Source: SZUA-378 sp036652815
Lineage (GTDB): Bacteria > Bacillota > Clostridia > Lachnospirales > Lachnospiraceae
Assembly: GCA_036652815.1 (NCBI GenBank)
Contig: JAVVVE010000006.1
Coordinates: 1-64,000 of the forward strand
DNA: 64,000 nucleotides
Direction of reading: 5' to 3'
The translations under genes were made by a program, and so were the position numbers. This document shows positions 53,148-61,161 of this stretch, one piece after another; within the stretch, counting starts at the first letter, position 1; each line of letters starts with the position of its first letter. The notes beneath the pieces are model-generated. The model was not told the DNA's origin. It saw nothing but the letters and a program-made list of their open reading frames with translations, and ran no database searches.

Positions 53148-53423
53148 TTACCTCATTTCGTTATACTTCTCTAACATTTTGTCTGCAAAGCTCTCACTGC
53201 TCACATTGTAAGTGCCATTCTGGATACTGGCTTTGATAGGAGCTGTGATATTTTGTCTTACATCGGGGCTGTTCGCAATCGCTTGTTTCGCAGTTTGGAT
53301 ATCCTTTCCCGCACTGGAAATCTGTAATTGATCCGCAAAGCCGGATTTGGATGTATTCTGTGCCTTGTTTGCACCCTTTTTATTGTACATTTGCTGTACT
53401 TGTGTATATGCTTCAATACGCAT
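53148..53423 (-). CDS. flgM: Anti-sigma-28 factor FlgM
   Basis: 91 residues, usual size. The C-terminal half (SSAGKDIQTAKQAIANSPDV, VRQNITAPIKASIQNGTYNV and ESFADKMLEKYNEM) is the sigma-28-binding region. FlgM holds the flagellar sigma factor until the hook is complete and it is exported. It is the first gene of the late operon and itself lies under a likely sigma-28 promoter, giving feedback. The start follows GGAGGA. Confidence 0.93.
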   Translation of the reverse strand: MRIEAYTQVQQMYNKKGANKAQNTSKSGFADQLQISSAGKDIQTAKQAIANSPDVRQNITAPIKASIQNGTYNVSSESFADKMLEKYNEMR

Positions 53424-53465
53424 AATAGACTCCTCCTTCCGTGGATATTCTATTTGTCATATTAT

Positions 53466-53492
53466 GTATCGGTCTTTTCCATCAATACTTAA
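53466..53492 (-). promoter_or_regulatory. Likely sigma-28 promoter of the flgM operon
   Basis: TTAA (53489-53492) and ACCGATAC (53466-53473) are 15 bases apart, one base off in the -35 and two in the -10 from TAAA-N15-GCCGATAT. It shares extra bases (AAGTAT after the -35) with the flagellin promoter. It lies 43 bases before the flgM start and would drive flgM through csrA. Confidence 0.75.
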
Positions 53493-53501
53493 TAGATTTT
53501 T

Positions 53502-53537
53502 TAAAAAAATTAAAAGCCACCCTTTTGGATGGCTTTT
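53502..53537 (-). terminator. Rho-independent terminator after glutamine synthetase
   Basis: Arms 53512-53522 and 53527-53537 pair over 11 bases with one G-U in the minus-strand RNA, around a 4-base loop. The stem is followed by a run of seven T on the minus strand. It lies 17 bases after the glnN stop and separates it from the flgM promoter. Confidence 0.88.
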
Positions 53538-53553
53538 GTCAATATTTTTTTCC

Positions 53554-55671
53554 TCAGACTTCAAATAATAGATCTGCATAGGTAGGCATAGGCCAATCAT
53601 CTTTGGATACGAGCATCTCCAATTGATCAATCGGGATACGAAGTGCATCCATAGCCACTTTGACCGTATCCTTATAGTAATTGGCTTTGGCTTTGCCATC
53701 CGGCATAGCACGAGCAGCTTGTTCCGATATCGTCAGCTGCGTCAGTGCACACTTAGCAGCCTTTAAATGTTGGGTAACTTCTCCGAGTAATTCTGTCTGT
53801 ACCTGAGCATCTGCTCCGGCCTCTTTCACAGCTATTACGGTATCTGCCAGAGTCTTTGTATATTTGACCACAGCAGGCAGGATCTGTTTCGACGCCATAT
53901 CGATCATCGTTAAGGATTCGATATTGATGGTTTTTGCATAGGTCTCATATAAGATTTCCTCTCGAGATTCCAATTCTACCTTCGTAAAGATACCGAATTT
54001 TTCAAAAAGATGTATCGTCTTATCCGTTGTCAGAGTCTCTACTGCATCTACCATAGAGGTGATATTAGGGAGTCCTCGTCTAGCAGCTTCTTCTACCCAT
54101 GCCTTGGAATAACCGTCTCCGTTAAAGATAATGCGCTGATGCTCTGACATATATTCTTTGATCAAATCATGCACTGCGATATCAAAATCCTCCGCCTGTT
54201 CCAAGATATCGGCTGCTTCGCAGAAGGCCTCGGCTACAATCGCATTTAAGATCGTATTGGGGCTGCCAATGGAATCCTCTGAGCCCACCATACGGAACTC
54301 AAACTTATTCCCTGTAAATGCAAACGGCGAAGTTCGATTGCGGTCTGTCGCATCTTTCTCAAAATCAGGGAGCGTCGAGACACCTGTCTCCATGATACCG
54401 CCACCTTTGCAGGTTGCTGCAATCCCTGTTTCAACCAGTTGTTTTACAACATCCTCCAATTGCTCTCCTAAGAACATGGATATAATAGCAGGTGGTGCTT
54501 CATCTGCACCCAGACGCAAGTCATTGCCTACATTAGAAGCACTCTGTCTTAATAAATCTGCATGGATATCAACCGCTTTCATGATGCAGGCAAGCACCAG
54601 TAAGAATTGGATGTTTTCATTTGGGGTATCTCCCGGTTCTAACATGTTATAGCCATTGTCTGTTGTAATAGACCAGTTATTATGCTTTCCCGAGCCATTG
54701 ACTCCGGCAAAAGGTTTCTCATGCAACAGGCAACGCAAACCATGGTTGGCAGCGACTCTCTTCATCGTTTCCATCACTAATTGGTTATGGTCAACCGCTA
54801 TGTTGGCAGATTCGTAGATAGACGCCAGCTCATGCTGTGCCGGTGCCGCTTCATTATGCTGCGTCTTTGCCGTTACTCCAAGCTTCCACAGTTCTATATT
54901 CAGTTCTTTCATATAAGCACCGATACGTTCTCTGATTACGCCAAAGTAATGATCGTCCATCTCCTGTCCCTTGGGTGCCGGTGCGCCAAATAAAGTTCTT
55001 CCGGAGAACAGAATGTCCTCCCTCATCAGTGCTTTATTGTGATCGACCAGAAAATATTCCTGTTCTGCACCCACCGAAGCCGATACTTTCACAGCGGCGG
55101 TATTGCCAAACAGATGAACGATACGCAGTGCCTGCTCACTCAATGCCTCCATCGAGCGAAGCAATGGTGTCTTTTTATCTAATGCCTCTCCTTTATAAGA
55201 GCAAAAAGCAGTCGGGATACAGAGGGTCGGTCCTGTTGCTGATTGTTTGATAAATGCAGGTGATGTAATGTCCCATGCCGTATAGCCTCTGGCTTCAAAG
55301 GTAGCTCGTAAGCCGCCTGATGGGAAAGAGGACGCATCCGGTTCGCCTTTGATGAGTTCCTTACCGGAAAACTCCATGAGCATCTTGCCGTCTTCGTCCG
55401 GCTGTGTGACAAAAGAATCATGTTTTTCAGCCGTAATACCGGTCAGCGGCTGAAACCAATGTGTGTAATGGGTACTGCCTTTTTCGACTGCCCAGTCTTT
55501 CATGGCTTTCGCCACAACATCCGCTGTTGAGGGAGATAATTCTCCGCCATTGTCCATGACATTTTTTACTTCTAGGAATATCTTCTTGGGCAAACGTTCT
55601 TTCATCGTTCCCAGTGTAAATACATTCTCACCAAAAATAGTCTCTACATTCACAGTTTCATTTTCTCTCAT
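53554..55671 (-). CDS. glnN: Glutamine synthetase type III
   Basis: 705 residues, the length of GS III rather than the ~450 of GS I. N-terminal TFGENVFTLGTMKERLPKKI-type leader (residues 9-30), HYTHWFQPLTGITAEKHDSF, KGEPDASSFPSGGLRATFEA and EARGYTAWDITSPAFIK are typical GS III blocks. Later VSASVGAEQEYFLVD and KTQHNEAAPAQHELASIY hold metal-binding Glu/His, and VNGSGKHNNWSIT is the ATP-grasping motif. It makes glutamine from glutamate, ammonia and ATP in the cytoplasm as a dodecamer. It follows the U32 gene by only 6 bases, so it shares the tRNA-modification transcript, which is unusual for a nitrogen-regulated gene. Confidence 0.97.
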   Translation of the reverse strand: MRENETVNVETIFGENVFTLGTMKERLPKKIFLEVKNVMDNGGELSPSTADVVAKAMKDWAVEKGSTHYTHWFQPLTGITAEKHDSFVTQPDEDGKMLMEFSGKELIKGEPDASSFPSGGLRATFEARGYTAWDITSPAFIKQSATGPTLCIPTAFCSYKGEALDKKTPLLRSMEALSEQALRIVHLFGNTAAVKVSASVGAEQEYFLVDHNKALMREDILFSGRTLFGAPAPKGQEMDDHYFGVIRERIGAYMKELNIELWKLGVTAKTQHNEAAPAQHELASIYESANIAVDHNQLVMETMKRVAANHGLRCLLHEKPFAGVNGSGKHNNWSITTDNGYNMLEPGDTPNENIQFLLVLACIMKAVDIHADLLRQSASNVGNDLRLGADEAPPAIISMFLGEQLEDVVKQLVETGIAATCKGGGIMETGVSTLPDFEKDATDRNRTSPFAFTGNKFEFRMVGSEDSIGSPNTILNAIVAEAFCEAADILEQAEDFDIAVHDLIKEYMSEHQRIIFNGDGYSKAWVEEAARRGLPNITSMVDAVETLTTDKTIHLFEKFGIFTKVELESREEILYETYAKTINIESLTMIDMASKQILPAVVKYTKTLADTVIAVKEAGADAQVQTELLGEVTQHLKAAKCALTQLTISEQAARAMPDGKAKANYYKDTVKVAMDALRIPIDQLEMLVSKDDWPMPTYADLLFEV

Positions 55672-55677
55672 CCCTTA

Positions 55678-56925
55678 TTACTCCTCTGCACTAATTTTAA
55701 CTCTTAAGATATCATATCGTTGTGGTACAAGACTTAATCGAACCTGCAGCACCTGTTGTGCATGTGGCGCACTGTCTACCGGCTGATGTTCTTCGTCGTA
55801 CATCGCCTGCACTGTTACTGTCAGATTATTTCCCTGTGGCTGCATAATCTCTATCTCATCACCTACGGAAAATTTATTGCGCTGCTCTATCACAGCCAGT
55901 CCTTCTTCTGTCACTTCGTTTACAATACCCAGGTATCTGTATTCATTGACATAGGTGCTCTCATCATAGATCTGTGTCGTCTCATCCGGTTTTCCAAAGT
56001 AAAATCCCGTAGTAAACTGCCTATAAGTGCACTTGGATATCTCTGCACGATAAACAGGCAGATTATCTTGATATTTCTTGGGAGACTCGCTATAATCATC
56101 GATTGCCTGACGGTAGGTTCTGGCAACGGTCGCAACATAGAGAGCCGTCTTCATACGCCCCTCTATCTTAAAGCTATTAATCCCGGCATCTATTAATGCG
56201 GGAATATGTTCAATCATGCACAGGTCTTTGGAGTTAAAGATATAAGTGCCTCTTTCATTCTCATAAACAGGCATATATTCTCCCGGTCTGGTCTCCTCCA
56301 CGAGTGCGTATTTCCATCTGCATGGATGGGTGCAGGCACCCTGATTGGCATCTCGTCCCACCAGGTAATTACTCAGCAGACATCTCCCCGAATAAGAGAT
56401 GCACATAGCCCCATGCACGAAACTCTCGATCTCCATCTCCGCCGGAATATGTGCACGGATTTCTTTGATTTCTTCCAGGGATAGTTCTCTTGCAGACACG
56501 ACTCTGGTAGCTCCCATCTGTTTCCAGAACAGATAGGTCTGGTAATTGGTATTATTGGCCTGTGTGCTGATATGGATGTCAATCTCCCCACATACTTCCC
56601 TGGCGATCATGAATAACCCCGGGTCTGAGATAATCAGTGCATCCGGAGACATCTCTTTTAATTCTTCAAAATAGCTTCTTGCCCCTTCCAAATCATCATT
56701 ATGGGCAATAATATTGGCTGTAATATAGACTTTTACATGATGGTCATGTGCAAACTCGATCCCTGTTCTCATATCTTCTTTAGAGAAATTCTTAGCTTTG
56801 GCACGGAGTCCATAGGCTTCGCCTCCAATGTAAACTGCATCTGCTCCAAATATAACTGCTGTTTTTAATACTTCTAAGCTGCTGGCCGGGATTAATAGCT
56901 CCGGTGCTCTTCTCTGCTCTTGCAT
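55678..56925 (-). CDS. U32 family protein, TrhP-like tRNA hydroxylation factor
   Basis: 415 residues. APELLIPASSLEVLKTAVIF opens the U32 peptidase-like TIM barrel, and the cysteine-rich signature is CISYSGRCLLSNYLVGRDA with ACTHPCRWKYAL. The C-terminal ~90 residues form a beta-barrel tail. B. subtilis YrrN/YrrO (TrhP1/TrhP2) of this family are required with prephenate for 5-hydroxyuridine at tRNA position 34. The length fits the YrrO (TrhP2) type. The gene follows the TrmR-type methyltransferase, which O-methylates that base, so the pair likely makes 5-methoxyuridine. Protease activity is not supported. Confidence 0.85.
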   Translation of the reverse strand: MQEQRRAPELLIPASSLEVLKTAVIFGADAVYIGGEAYGLRAKAKNFSKEDMRTGIEFAHDHHVKVYITANIIAHNDDLEGARSYFEELKEMSPDALIISDPGLFMIAREVCGEIDIHISTQANNTNYQTYLFWKQMGATRVVSARELSLEEIKEIRAHIPAEMEIESFVHGAMCISYSGRCLLSNYLVGRDANQGACTHPCRWKYALVEETRPGEYMPVYENERGTYIFNSKDLCMIEHIPALIDAGINSFKIEGRMKTALYVATVARTYRQAIDDYSESPKKYQDNLPVYRAEISKCTYRQFTTGFYFGKPDETTQIYDESTYVNEYRYLGIVNEVTEEGLAVIEQRNKFSVGDEIEIMQPQGNNLTVTVQAMYDEEHQPVDSAPHAQQVLQVRLSLVPQRYDILRVKISAEE

Positions 56926-56960
56926 GTGATACTCTCCATTGGTCTGTCTGTTGTTTTGTT

Positions 56961-57602
56961 CTATCTCTTTACGCTTAAGGTAACACCGTCTCCAACCGGC
57001 AGAATCGTGGTATCTAGATTCTCATTATGCGTCAACTCGTAGAGATATTCCCGCATCCTGCTATGAATCGTTCTGTTTCTTCTGGGAAGTGCATAGCGTG
57101 ATTGTATGATATCGCCATCCTGTAAAACATTATCCGATAGCAAGAGACCGCCTTTAGGCAATAATCGCAGTATATCCGGCAGGAAATTAATATATTGTGC
57201 TTTGGCTGCGTCCATAAAGATAAGCTCATAAGAAGTGTTTAAATCGTGTAAGATGTCCACTGCATCTCCTTCTAATAAGGTGATGTTCTCTTCTCTGCCT
57301 GCTTGTTTAAAGTTCTCTTTGGCAATCGGTATCCTTTTAGCGTATTTCTCAATCGTCGTAATGTGGCATCCCGGTGGTGCATACTCACTCATAAGCAAGG
57401 TTGAGAATCCCACCGCCGTACCTACCTCCAAAATCGACATCGGCTTAGATAGCGTGAGCAAGCATCGAAGCAGATGCTGCGTGGAACGTCTGATAATCGG
57501 GACATCGGCATCCAGTGCCTGTTTCCCTAAGTCTTCCAGCCAGTCCGGCAATCCCTGCTCCAGTGAGTCTAAAAAGGTTGCCATCCTCTCATCCACTATC
57601 AT
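56961..57602 (-). CDS. trmR: tRNA 5-hydroxyuridine methyltransferase (TrmR/YrrM type)
   Basis: 213 residues of the O-methyltransferase family 3 (CCoAOMT-like). ILEVGTAVGFSTLLMSEYAP is the SAM loop, TTIEKYAKRIPIAKENF the next segment, and YELIFMDAAKAQYINFLP plus LLSDNVLQDGDI supply metal ligands. The gene order with a U32 protein, MltG-like protein and RNase J neighbours matches B. subtilis yrrM, now TrmR, which methylates 5-hydroxyuridine-34 of tRNA to 5-methoxyuridine. It overlaps the preceding gene by ATGA. A general catechol methyltransferase role is less likely in this context. Confidence 0.85.
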   Translation of the reverse strand: MIVDERMATFLDSLEQGLPDWLEDLGKQALDADVPIIRRSTQHLLRCLLTLSKPMSILEVGTAVGFSTLLMSEYAPPGCHITTIEKYAKRIPIAKENFKQAGREENITLLEGDAVDILHDLNTSYELIFMDAAKAQYINFLPDILRLLPKGGLLLSDNVLQDGDIIQSRYALPRRNRTIHSRMREYLYELTHNENLDTTILPVGDGVTLSVKR

Positions 57603-57988
57603 GGTGTATTTTCCTCTTCTGTCGTCGGTTCCGGCGCGATGACCGCTAATATCTCTTCTGCTGTCATGGAGGTATTGAGTTCATACGCTCCCGGTTGTAT
57701 CTTACCATAATACTCTGAGATACGTTCCTGCAGCCTAAACAGCTTAGCATCTCTGATTAACCCGTTGGTTTGCAATAGCTCTGCTATTTCCTTATCACTC
57801 TTGTTATCTGTAATCACTAAATTAACAGCTGTTCCGGGGGCTGTTTCCATAGGTGGTTCCGCGAAAAGGCGAAATCCGTATTCATATGCCGAGGTTGCCG
57901 CTCTGTATACCCCCACCACAATCAAGATCGCCAGTGCTATCTTAAGTATCGTTCCCATTACCGTCGATGTCACTTTCATTCCATTCAT
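57599..57988 (-). CDS. Short MltG/YceG-like membrane protein
   Basis: 129 residues: one N-terminal membrane helix (ILKIALAILIVVGVYRAA), then an extracytoplasmic part with NLVITDNKSDKEIAELLQTN and ISEYYGKIQPGAYELNTSM. This matches the LysM-like N-terminal part of MltG (YceG), the endolytic murein transglycosylase. The ~200-residue catalytic domain with its essential Glu is missing; the chain simply stops after a Pro/Glu/Thr tail. Position equals yrrL (mltG) in the Bacillus gene order. It may be a non-catalytic relative that binds glycan strands; full-length MltG may be elsewhere. Confidence 0.75.
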   Translation of the reverse strand: MNGMKVTSTVMGTILKIALAILIVVGVYRAATSAYEYGFRLFAEPPMETAPGTAVNLVITDNKSDKEIAELLQTNGLIRDAKLFRLQERISEYYGKIQPGAYELNTSMTAEEILAVIAPEPTTEEENTP

Positions 57989-58018
57989 ATCTGTAACCGT
58001 ACCTTTCTGTAAGATAGC

Positions 58019-58345
58019 TTATTCAAATTCTACTTTCTCCGACAGATCCGTATAAATCTTTTGCATCATACGACAAAAGCTCAGCTCTGCTGCCAAGAAT
58101 CTGTCTACGACGGGATTCTCACGAAAAATGGCGTATTCCTCACTTAATGCATCTGTCTGTTTAGCAATCTCATCGGACTCCTGCAGATTCTGTAAGGCAA
58201 AGTTCTTCTCCCTAAATTCATCAATCTGTTGTTTTAAGCCCGGTTGTGCTTTAACCTGTTCTTTTTGTATTACATAATCGCGATAGATGTCTGTACTCTT
58301 AATTACTGTCGCAAAAGCTTCTATCTCTTCATCAATTGTTATCAT
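58019..58345 (-). CDS. YlbF/YmcA family protein
   Basis: 108 residues, all helical. EEIEAFATVIKSTDIYRDY and LKQQIDEFREKNFALQNL fit the YlbF/YmcA (DUF964) family. In B. subtilis YlbF and YmcA join YaaT in an iron-sulfur complex that stimulates RNase Y and sporulation/biofilm control. Here it directly follows RNase J (18 bases), consistent with an RNA-processing role. The conserved Cys of YlbF near the C-terminus may be the FCRM cysteine. Which of the paralogues it equals is not decidable. Confidence 0.8.
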   Translation of the reverse strand: MITIDEEIEAFATVIKSTDIYRDYVIQKEQVKAQPGLKQQIDEFREKNFALQNLQESDEIAKQTDALSEEYAIFRENPVVDRFLAAELSFCRMMQKIYTDLSEKVEFE

Positions 58346-58363
58346 CTTACTATCGAGCCTCTT

Positions 58364-60037
58364 TTATACTTCCATAATAATTGGCAGAATCATCGGACGT
58401 CTTTTCGTCTTTTTCCAGAGGAATTCACTTAAAGAATCTTTTGTCATAGTTTTTATTTTACCCCAATCACTGATATTGCGATTCAGACATTTGCTAAGGG
58501 CTTCATTCACTACATTTCTGGCTTCTTCCATCAATTCATCCGATTCTTTCACATAGACAAATCCTCTCGATACGATATCCGGTCCCGAGATTAGCTCATT
58601 GCTCGTCTGATCCAGACCGATTACCACGATCATGATACCATCCTCGGCAAGATGCTGCCTATCCCTCATCACTACATTGCCGACATCACCAACGCCCAAA
58701 CCATCTACCAAGATCGCACCTACAGGCACTTTTCCCGCTACTGCCGCTCCGTTTTGATCGAGTTCCAATACCTCGCCCGAGCTTAAGAGAAACACATTTT
58801 CTTTTGGAATCCCGAGCTCCATGGCTAATTTGGCTTGTGCCTTGAGATGTTTATACTCACCATGCACCGGAATCGCATATTTAGGTTGTGTCAGCGTATA
58901 TAATAATTTAATCTCTTCCTGGCAGGCATGTCCCGATACATGGGCATCCTGAAAGATAACATCTGCCCCTTTTCTGGATAATTCATTGATGACTTTTGTC
59001 ACTGCCTTCTCATTACCCGGAATCGGATTGGAAGAAAAGATAACGGTATCTCCCGGCATAATCGTTACTTTTTTATGGGTATTGCTCGCCATACGGCTCA
59101 ATGCCGCCATGCTCTCACCCTGACTGCCCGTTGTGATGATAACGGTCTGCTCTTTGGGATAATTTTTCAATAATTCAACATCCATAAGTGTATTCTCCGG
59201 GATGTTCAGACATTTAAGGTTAGAGGCTGTCTCTATAATATTGACCATACTTCTGCCTTCTACTACTACTTTACGCCCAAACTTGTCTGCAGAGTTAATA
59301 ATCTGCTGCACACGGTCAACGTTAGAAGCAAAGGTAGCTATAATGATTCTGCTCGATTTATGTTCTGCAAAAATAGTATCAAATATTTTGCCGAGTGTCT
59401 TTTCAGATTGTGTAAATCCTTTTCTTTCCGCATTCGTGCTGTCGCACATCAAGGCAAGGACTCCTTTTTTGCCCAGTTCTGCAAATCTTTGCAGATCAAT
59501 CGCATCTCCAAATACAGGCGTGTAATCCACTTTAAAATCACCTGTATGCACCACGATCCCTGCCGGTGAATAGATAGCGAGTGCTGCCGCATCTACGATA
59601 CTATGGTTGGTCTTGATGAACTCAATCCGAAAACATCCCAAATTGATAATCTGTCCAAATTTAACCACCTTACGTCTTACTACATTAGTCAGGTTATGTT
59701 CTTTTAATTTGTTCTCAATAATACCCATGGTTAATCTGGTAGCATAGATCGGTACATTTAATTCTTTGAGGATATAGGGTAATGCCCCGATATGATCCTC
59801 GTGTCCATGTGTAAATACAAATCCTTTAACCTTGTCTGCATTGTCCTTCAAATAAGTAATATCCGGAATCACTAAATCAATCCCCAGCATATCATCCGCC
59901 GGAAAAGACAGACCGCAGTCGACAACAATAATACTGTCCTCATATTCGAAAGCAGTAATGTTCATGCCGATCTGCTCTAAGCCTCCGAGTGGTATTATCT
60001 TTAGCTTAGAACCATTTTCATTTTTAAGTTGTTTCAA
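58364..60037 (-). CDS. rnj: Ribonuclease J
   Basis: 557 residues. KIIPLGGLEQIGMNITAFEY starts the metallo-beta-lactamase domain, and THGHEDHIGALPY (His77, His79, Asp81, His82) binds the two zinc ions. The beta-CASP inserts include CDSTNAERKGFTQSE and TTGSQGESMAALSRMA; DAHVSGHACQEEIKLLY is the last metal/His motif and VHGEYKHLKAQAKL follows. RNase J has 5'-3' exo- and endonuclease activity in mRNA decay and rRNA maturation. The start is TTG behind a perfect AGGAGG at 8 bases. The C-terminal ~100 residues are the multimerisation domain. Confidence 0.97.
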   Translation of the reverse strand: MKQLKNENGSKLKIIPLGGLEQIGMNITAFEYEDSIIVVDCGLSFPADDMLGIDLVIPDITYLKDNADKVKGFVFTHGHEDHIGALPYILKELNVPIYATRLTMGIIENKLKEHNLTNVVRRKVVKFGQIINLGCFRIEFIKTNHSIVDAAALAIYSPAGIVVHTGDFKVDYTPVFGDAIDLQRFAELGKKGVLALMCDSTNAERKGFTQSEKTLGKIFDTIFAEHKSSRIIIATFASNVDRVQQIINSADKFGRKVVVEGRSMVNIIETASNLKCLNIPENTLMDVELLKNYPKEQTVIITTGSQGESMAALSRMASNTHKKVTIMPGDTVIFSSNPIPGNEKAVTKVINELSRKGADVIFQDAHVSGHACQEEIKLLYTLTQPKYAIPVHGEYKHLKAQAKLAMELGIPKENVFLLSSGEVLELDQNGAAVAGKVPVGAILVDGLGVGDVGNVVMRDRQHLAEDGIMIVVIGLDQTSNELISGPDIVSRGFVYVKESDELMEEARNVVNEALSKCLNRNISDWGKIKTMTKDSLSEFLWKKTKRRPMILPIIMEV

Positions 60038-60076
60038 TCAATTATCCTCCTATATTGCTTGTGTTGTTTATATTAA

Positions 60077-60361
60077 TTAGTCCTCTGTTACAAATTCTAC
60101 ATCATCCAGTATGCCATCAAACATCACGGCTACTGCTTCCAGTTCTTCTTCGTCTGAGACAATCTCATATACGCTCTCTTCTTCTTCCTGTGCAGATAGA
60201 TCCTTTAAGATAAGAGCTTCTCCGTCTCCCTCTTCTTGATCTGTCACAAGAATATAGTTCACGCCTGCGATCCTGGTCTGTTCCAATACATAGAACTCCA
60301 CTGCTTCGCCATCTTCCGTATAAAATGCGACGGTATCTAAATCTCCAAATTCTTCTCCCAT
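60077..60361 (-). CDS. DUF1292 family protein (YrzB-like)
   Basis: 94 residues, very acidic. TVAFYTEDGEAVEFYVLEQT and ITRIAGVNYILVTDQEEG-type strands (residues 10-45) and VSDEEELEAVAVMFDGIL match DUF1292, a small beta-rich family of unknown function next to ruvX in Firmicutes. Length is usual. It lies 43 bases after ruvX and 39 before RNase J. The ribosome site is poorly spaced for this start, which is the only family-like one. Function cannot be inferred beyond co-conservation. Confidence 0.85.
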   Translation of the reverse strand: MGEEFGDLDTVAFYTEDGEAVEFYVLEQTRIAGVNYILVTDQEEGDGEALILKDLSAQEEEESVYEIVSDEEELEAVAVMFDGILDDVEFVTED

Positions 60362-60404
60362 ATAAAAACCATATTCCTTTCAACTCTCTCTGCCAATATA
60401 TGTC

Positions 60405-60839
60405 TTATTCTGCTCGCTGGTTCGCCCGTAAATCCAAAAATCCCTGCAAAATAAATACAGCGGCTATGCTATCCACATAGTTGCTTCTATTCTCTCTGCG
60501 TATTCCCGCTTCTATCATCGCTTTATCTGCAGCTACCGTTGTCAGACGTTCATCCCACATCGTAACCTGCAATCCCGTTCTTCTCTGAAGCATCTCTTGA
60601 AAAGCGAGTGACTTCTCTACCCGTTCTCCCTCAGAACCATTCATATTCACAGGGAGTCCCAAGACAATCTCACTCACTTCATATTCTAATATCAGTTCTT
60701 CTATGCGTGCCAGTGTCTGCCGTAATTTATCTTCTGATTTCCTTCTTATGATCTCTTTGCCTTGTGCTGTAATGAACAGAGAATCGCTGATGGCAACTCC
60801 TACTGTCTTAGATCCAAAATCTAAGCCCATAATCCTCAT
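60405..60839 (-). CDS. ruvX: Holliday junction resolvase-like protein RuvX/YqgF
   Basis: 144 residues from the chosen ATG. MRIMGLDFGSKTVGVAISDS is the standard RNase H-like start (Asp7 as first catalytic acid), EIVLGLPVNMNGSEGERVE the second strand, and VTMWDERLTTVAADKAM and YVDSIAAVFILQGFLD the later acidic site. The family processes 16S rRNA precursor ends and acts on Holliday junctions in some species. The frame can extend to 60866 but GAGG before 60839 and the family alignment favour this start. It follows ireB by 17 bases. Confidence 0.95.
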   Translation of the reverse strand: MRIMGLDFGSKTVGVAISDSLFITAQGKEIIRRKSEDKLRQTLARIEELILEYEVSEIVLGLPVNMNGSEGERVEKSLAFQEMLQRRTGLQVTMWDERLTTVAADKAMIEAGIRRENRSNYVDSIAAVFILQGFLDLRANQRAE

Positions 60840-60856
60840 AGTGTTTTCCTCTCTGC

Positions 60857-61120
60857 TTACTCCCAATGATTCGCTTTAATGTATTCTTTGAGCATCTCTT
60901 CTACCAACTCATCACGCTCTGCCTTCATGATGAGACTTCTTGCATTTTTATGGCTCGTGATATAAGTGGGATCACCTGACATAATATAGCCTACAATCTG
61001 ATTCACGGGATTGTAACCCTTCTCCGTCAGTGCTTCGTATACTGTGGATAGAATAATCTTAACCCCTGTTTCCGGCTCTGTTTCTACTTTAAAATATTGT
61101 GTATTTCCTAAATCTTGCAT
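60857..61120 (-). CDS. ireB: IreB family regulatory phosphoprotein (UPF0297)
   Basis: 87 residues. MQDLGNTQYFKVETEPETG (start), YEALTEKGYNPVNQIVGYIM and GDPTYITSHKNARSLIMK are family hallmarks; the TQYF threonine region corresponds to the phosphorylated site described in Enterococcus IreB, a target of the Ser/Thr kinase IreK in cephalosporin tolerance. Its molecular role elsewhere is unclear. The ATG at 61120 is taken because it gives the family start and follows AAAGGG; an ATG 18 bases upstream overlaps that site. Neighbour order ireB-ruvX-DUF1292 is conserved in Firmicutes. Confidence 0.94.
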   Translation of the reverse strand: MQDLGNTQYFKVETEPETGVKIILSTVYEALTEKGYNPVNQIVGYIMSGDPTYITSHKNARSLIMKAERDELVEEMLKEYIKANHWE

Positions 61121-61161
61121 AATGTCACGCCCTTTCACAGTTACTTCTTATCTTACCCTAT

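Noticed and set aside
54158..54652. 164-codon plus-strand open frame
   Set aside because: Antisense to glutamine synthetase, a highly conserved gene.
55678..56925. U32 gene as a secreted collagenase-type protease
   Set aside because: No signal peptide, and neighbours match the tRNA-modification context of yrrM-yrrO.
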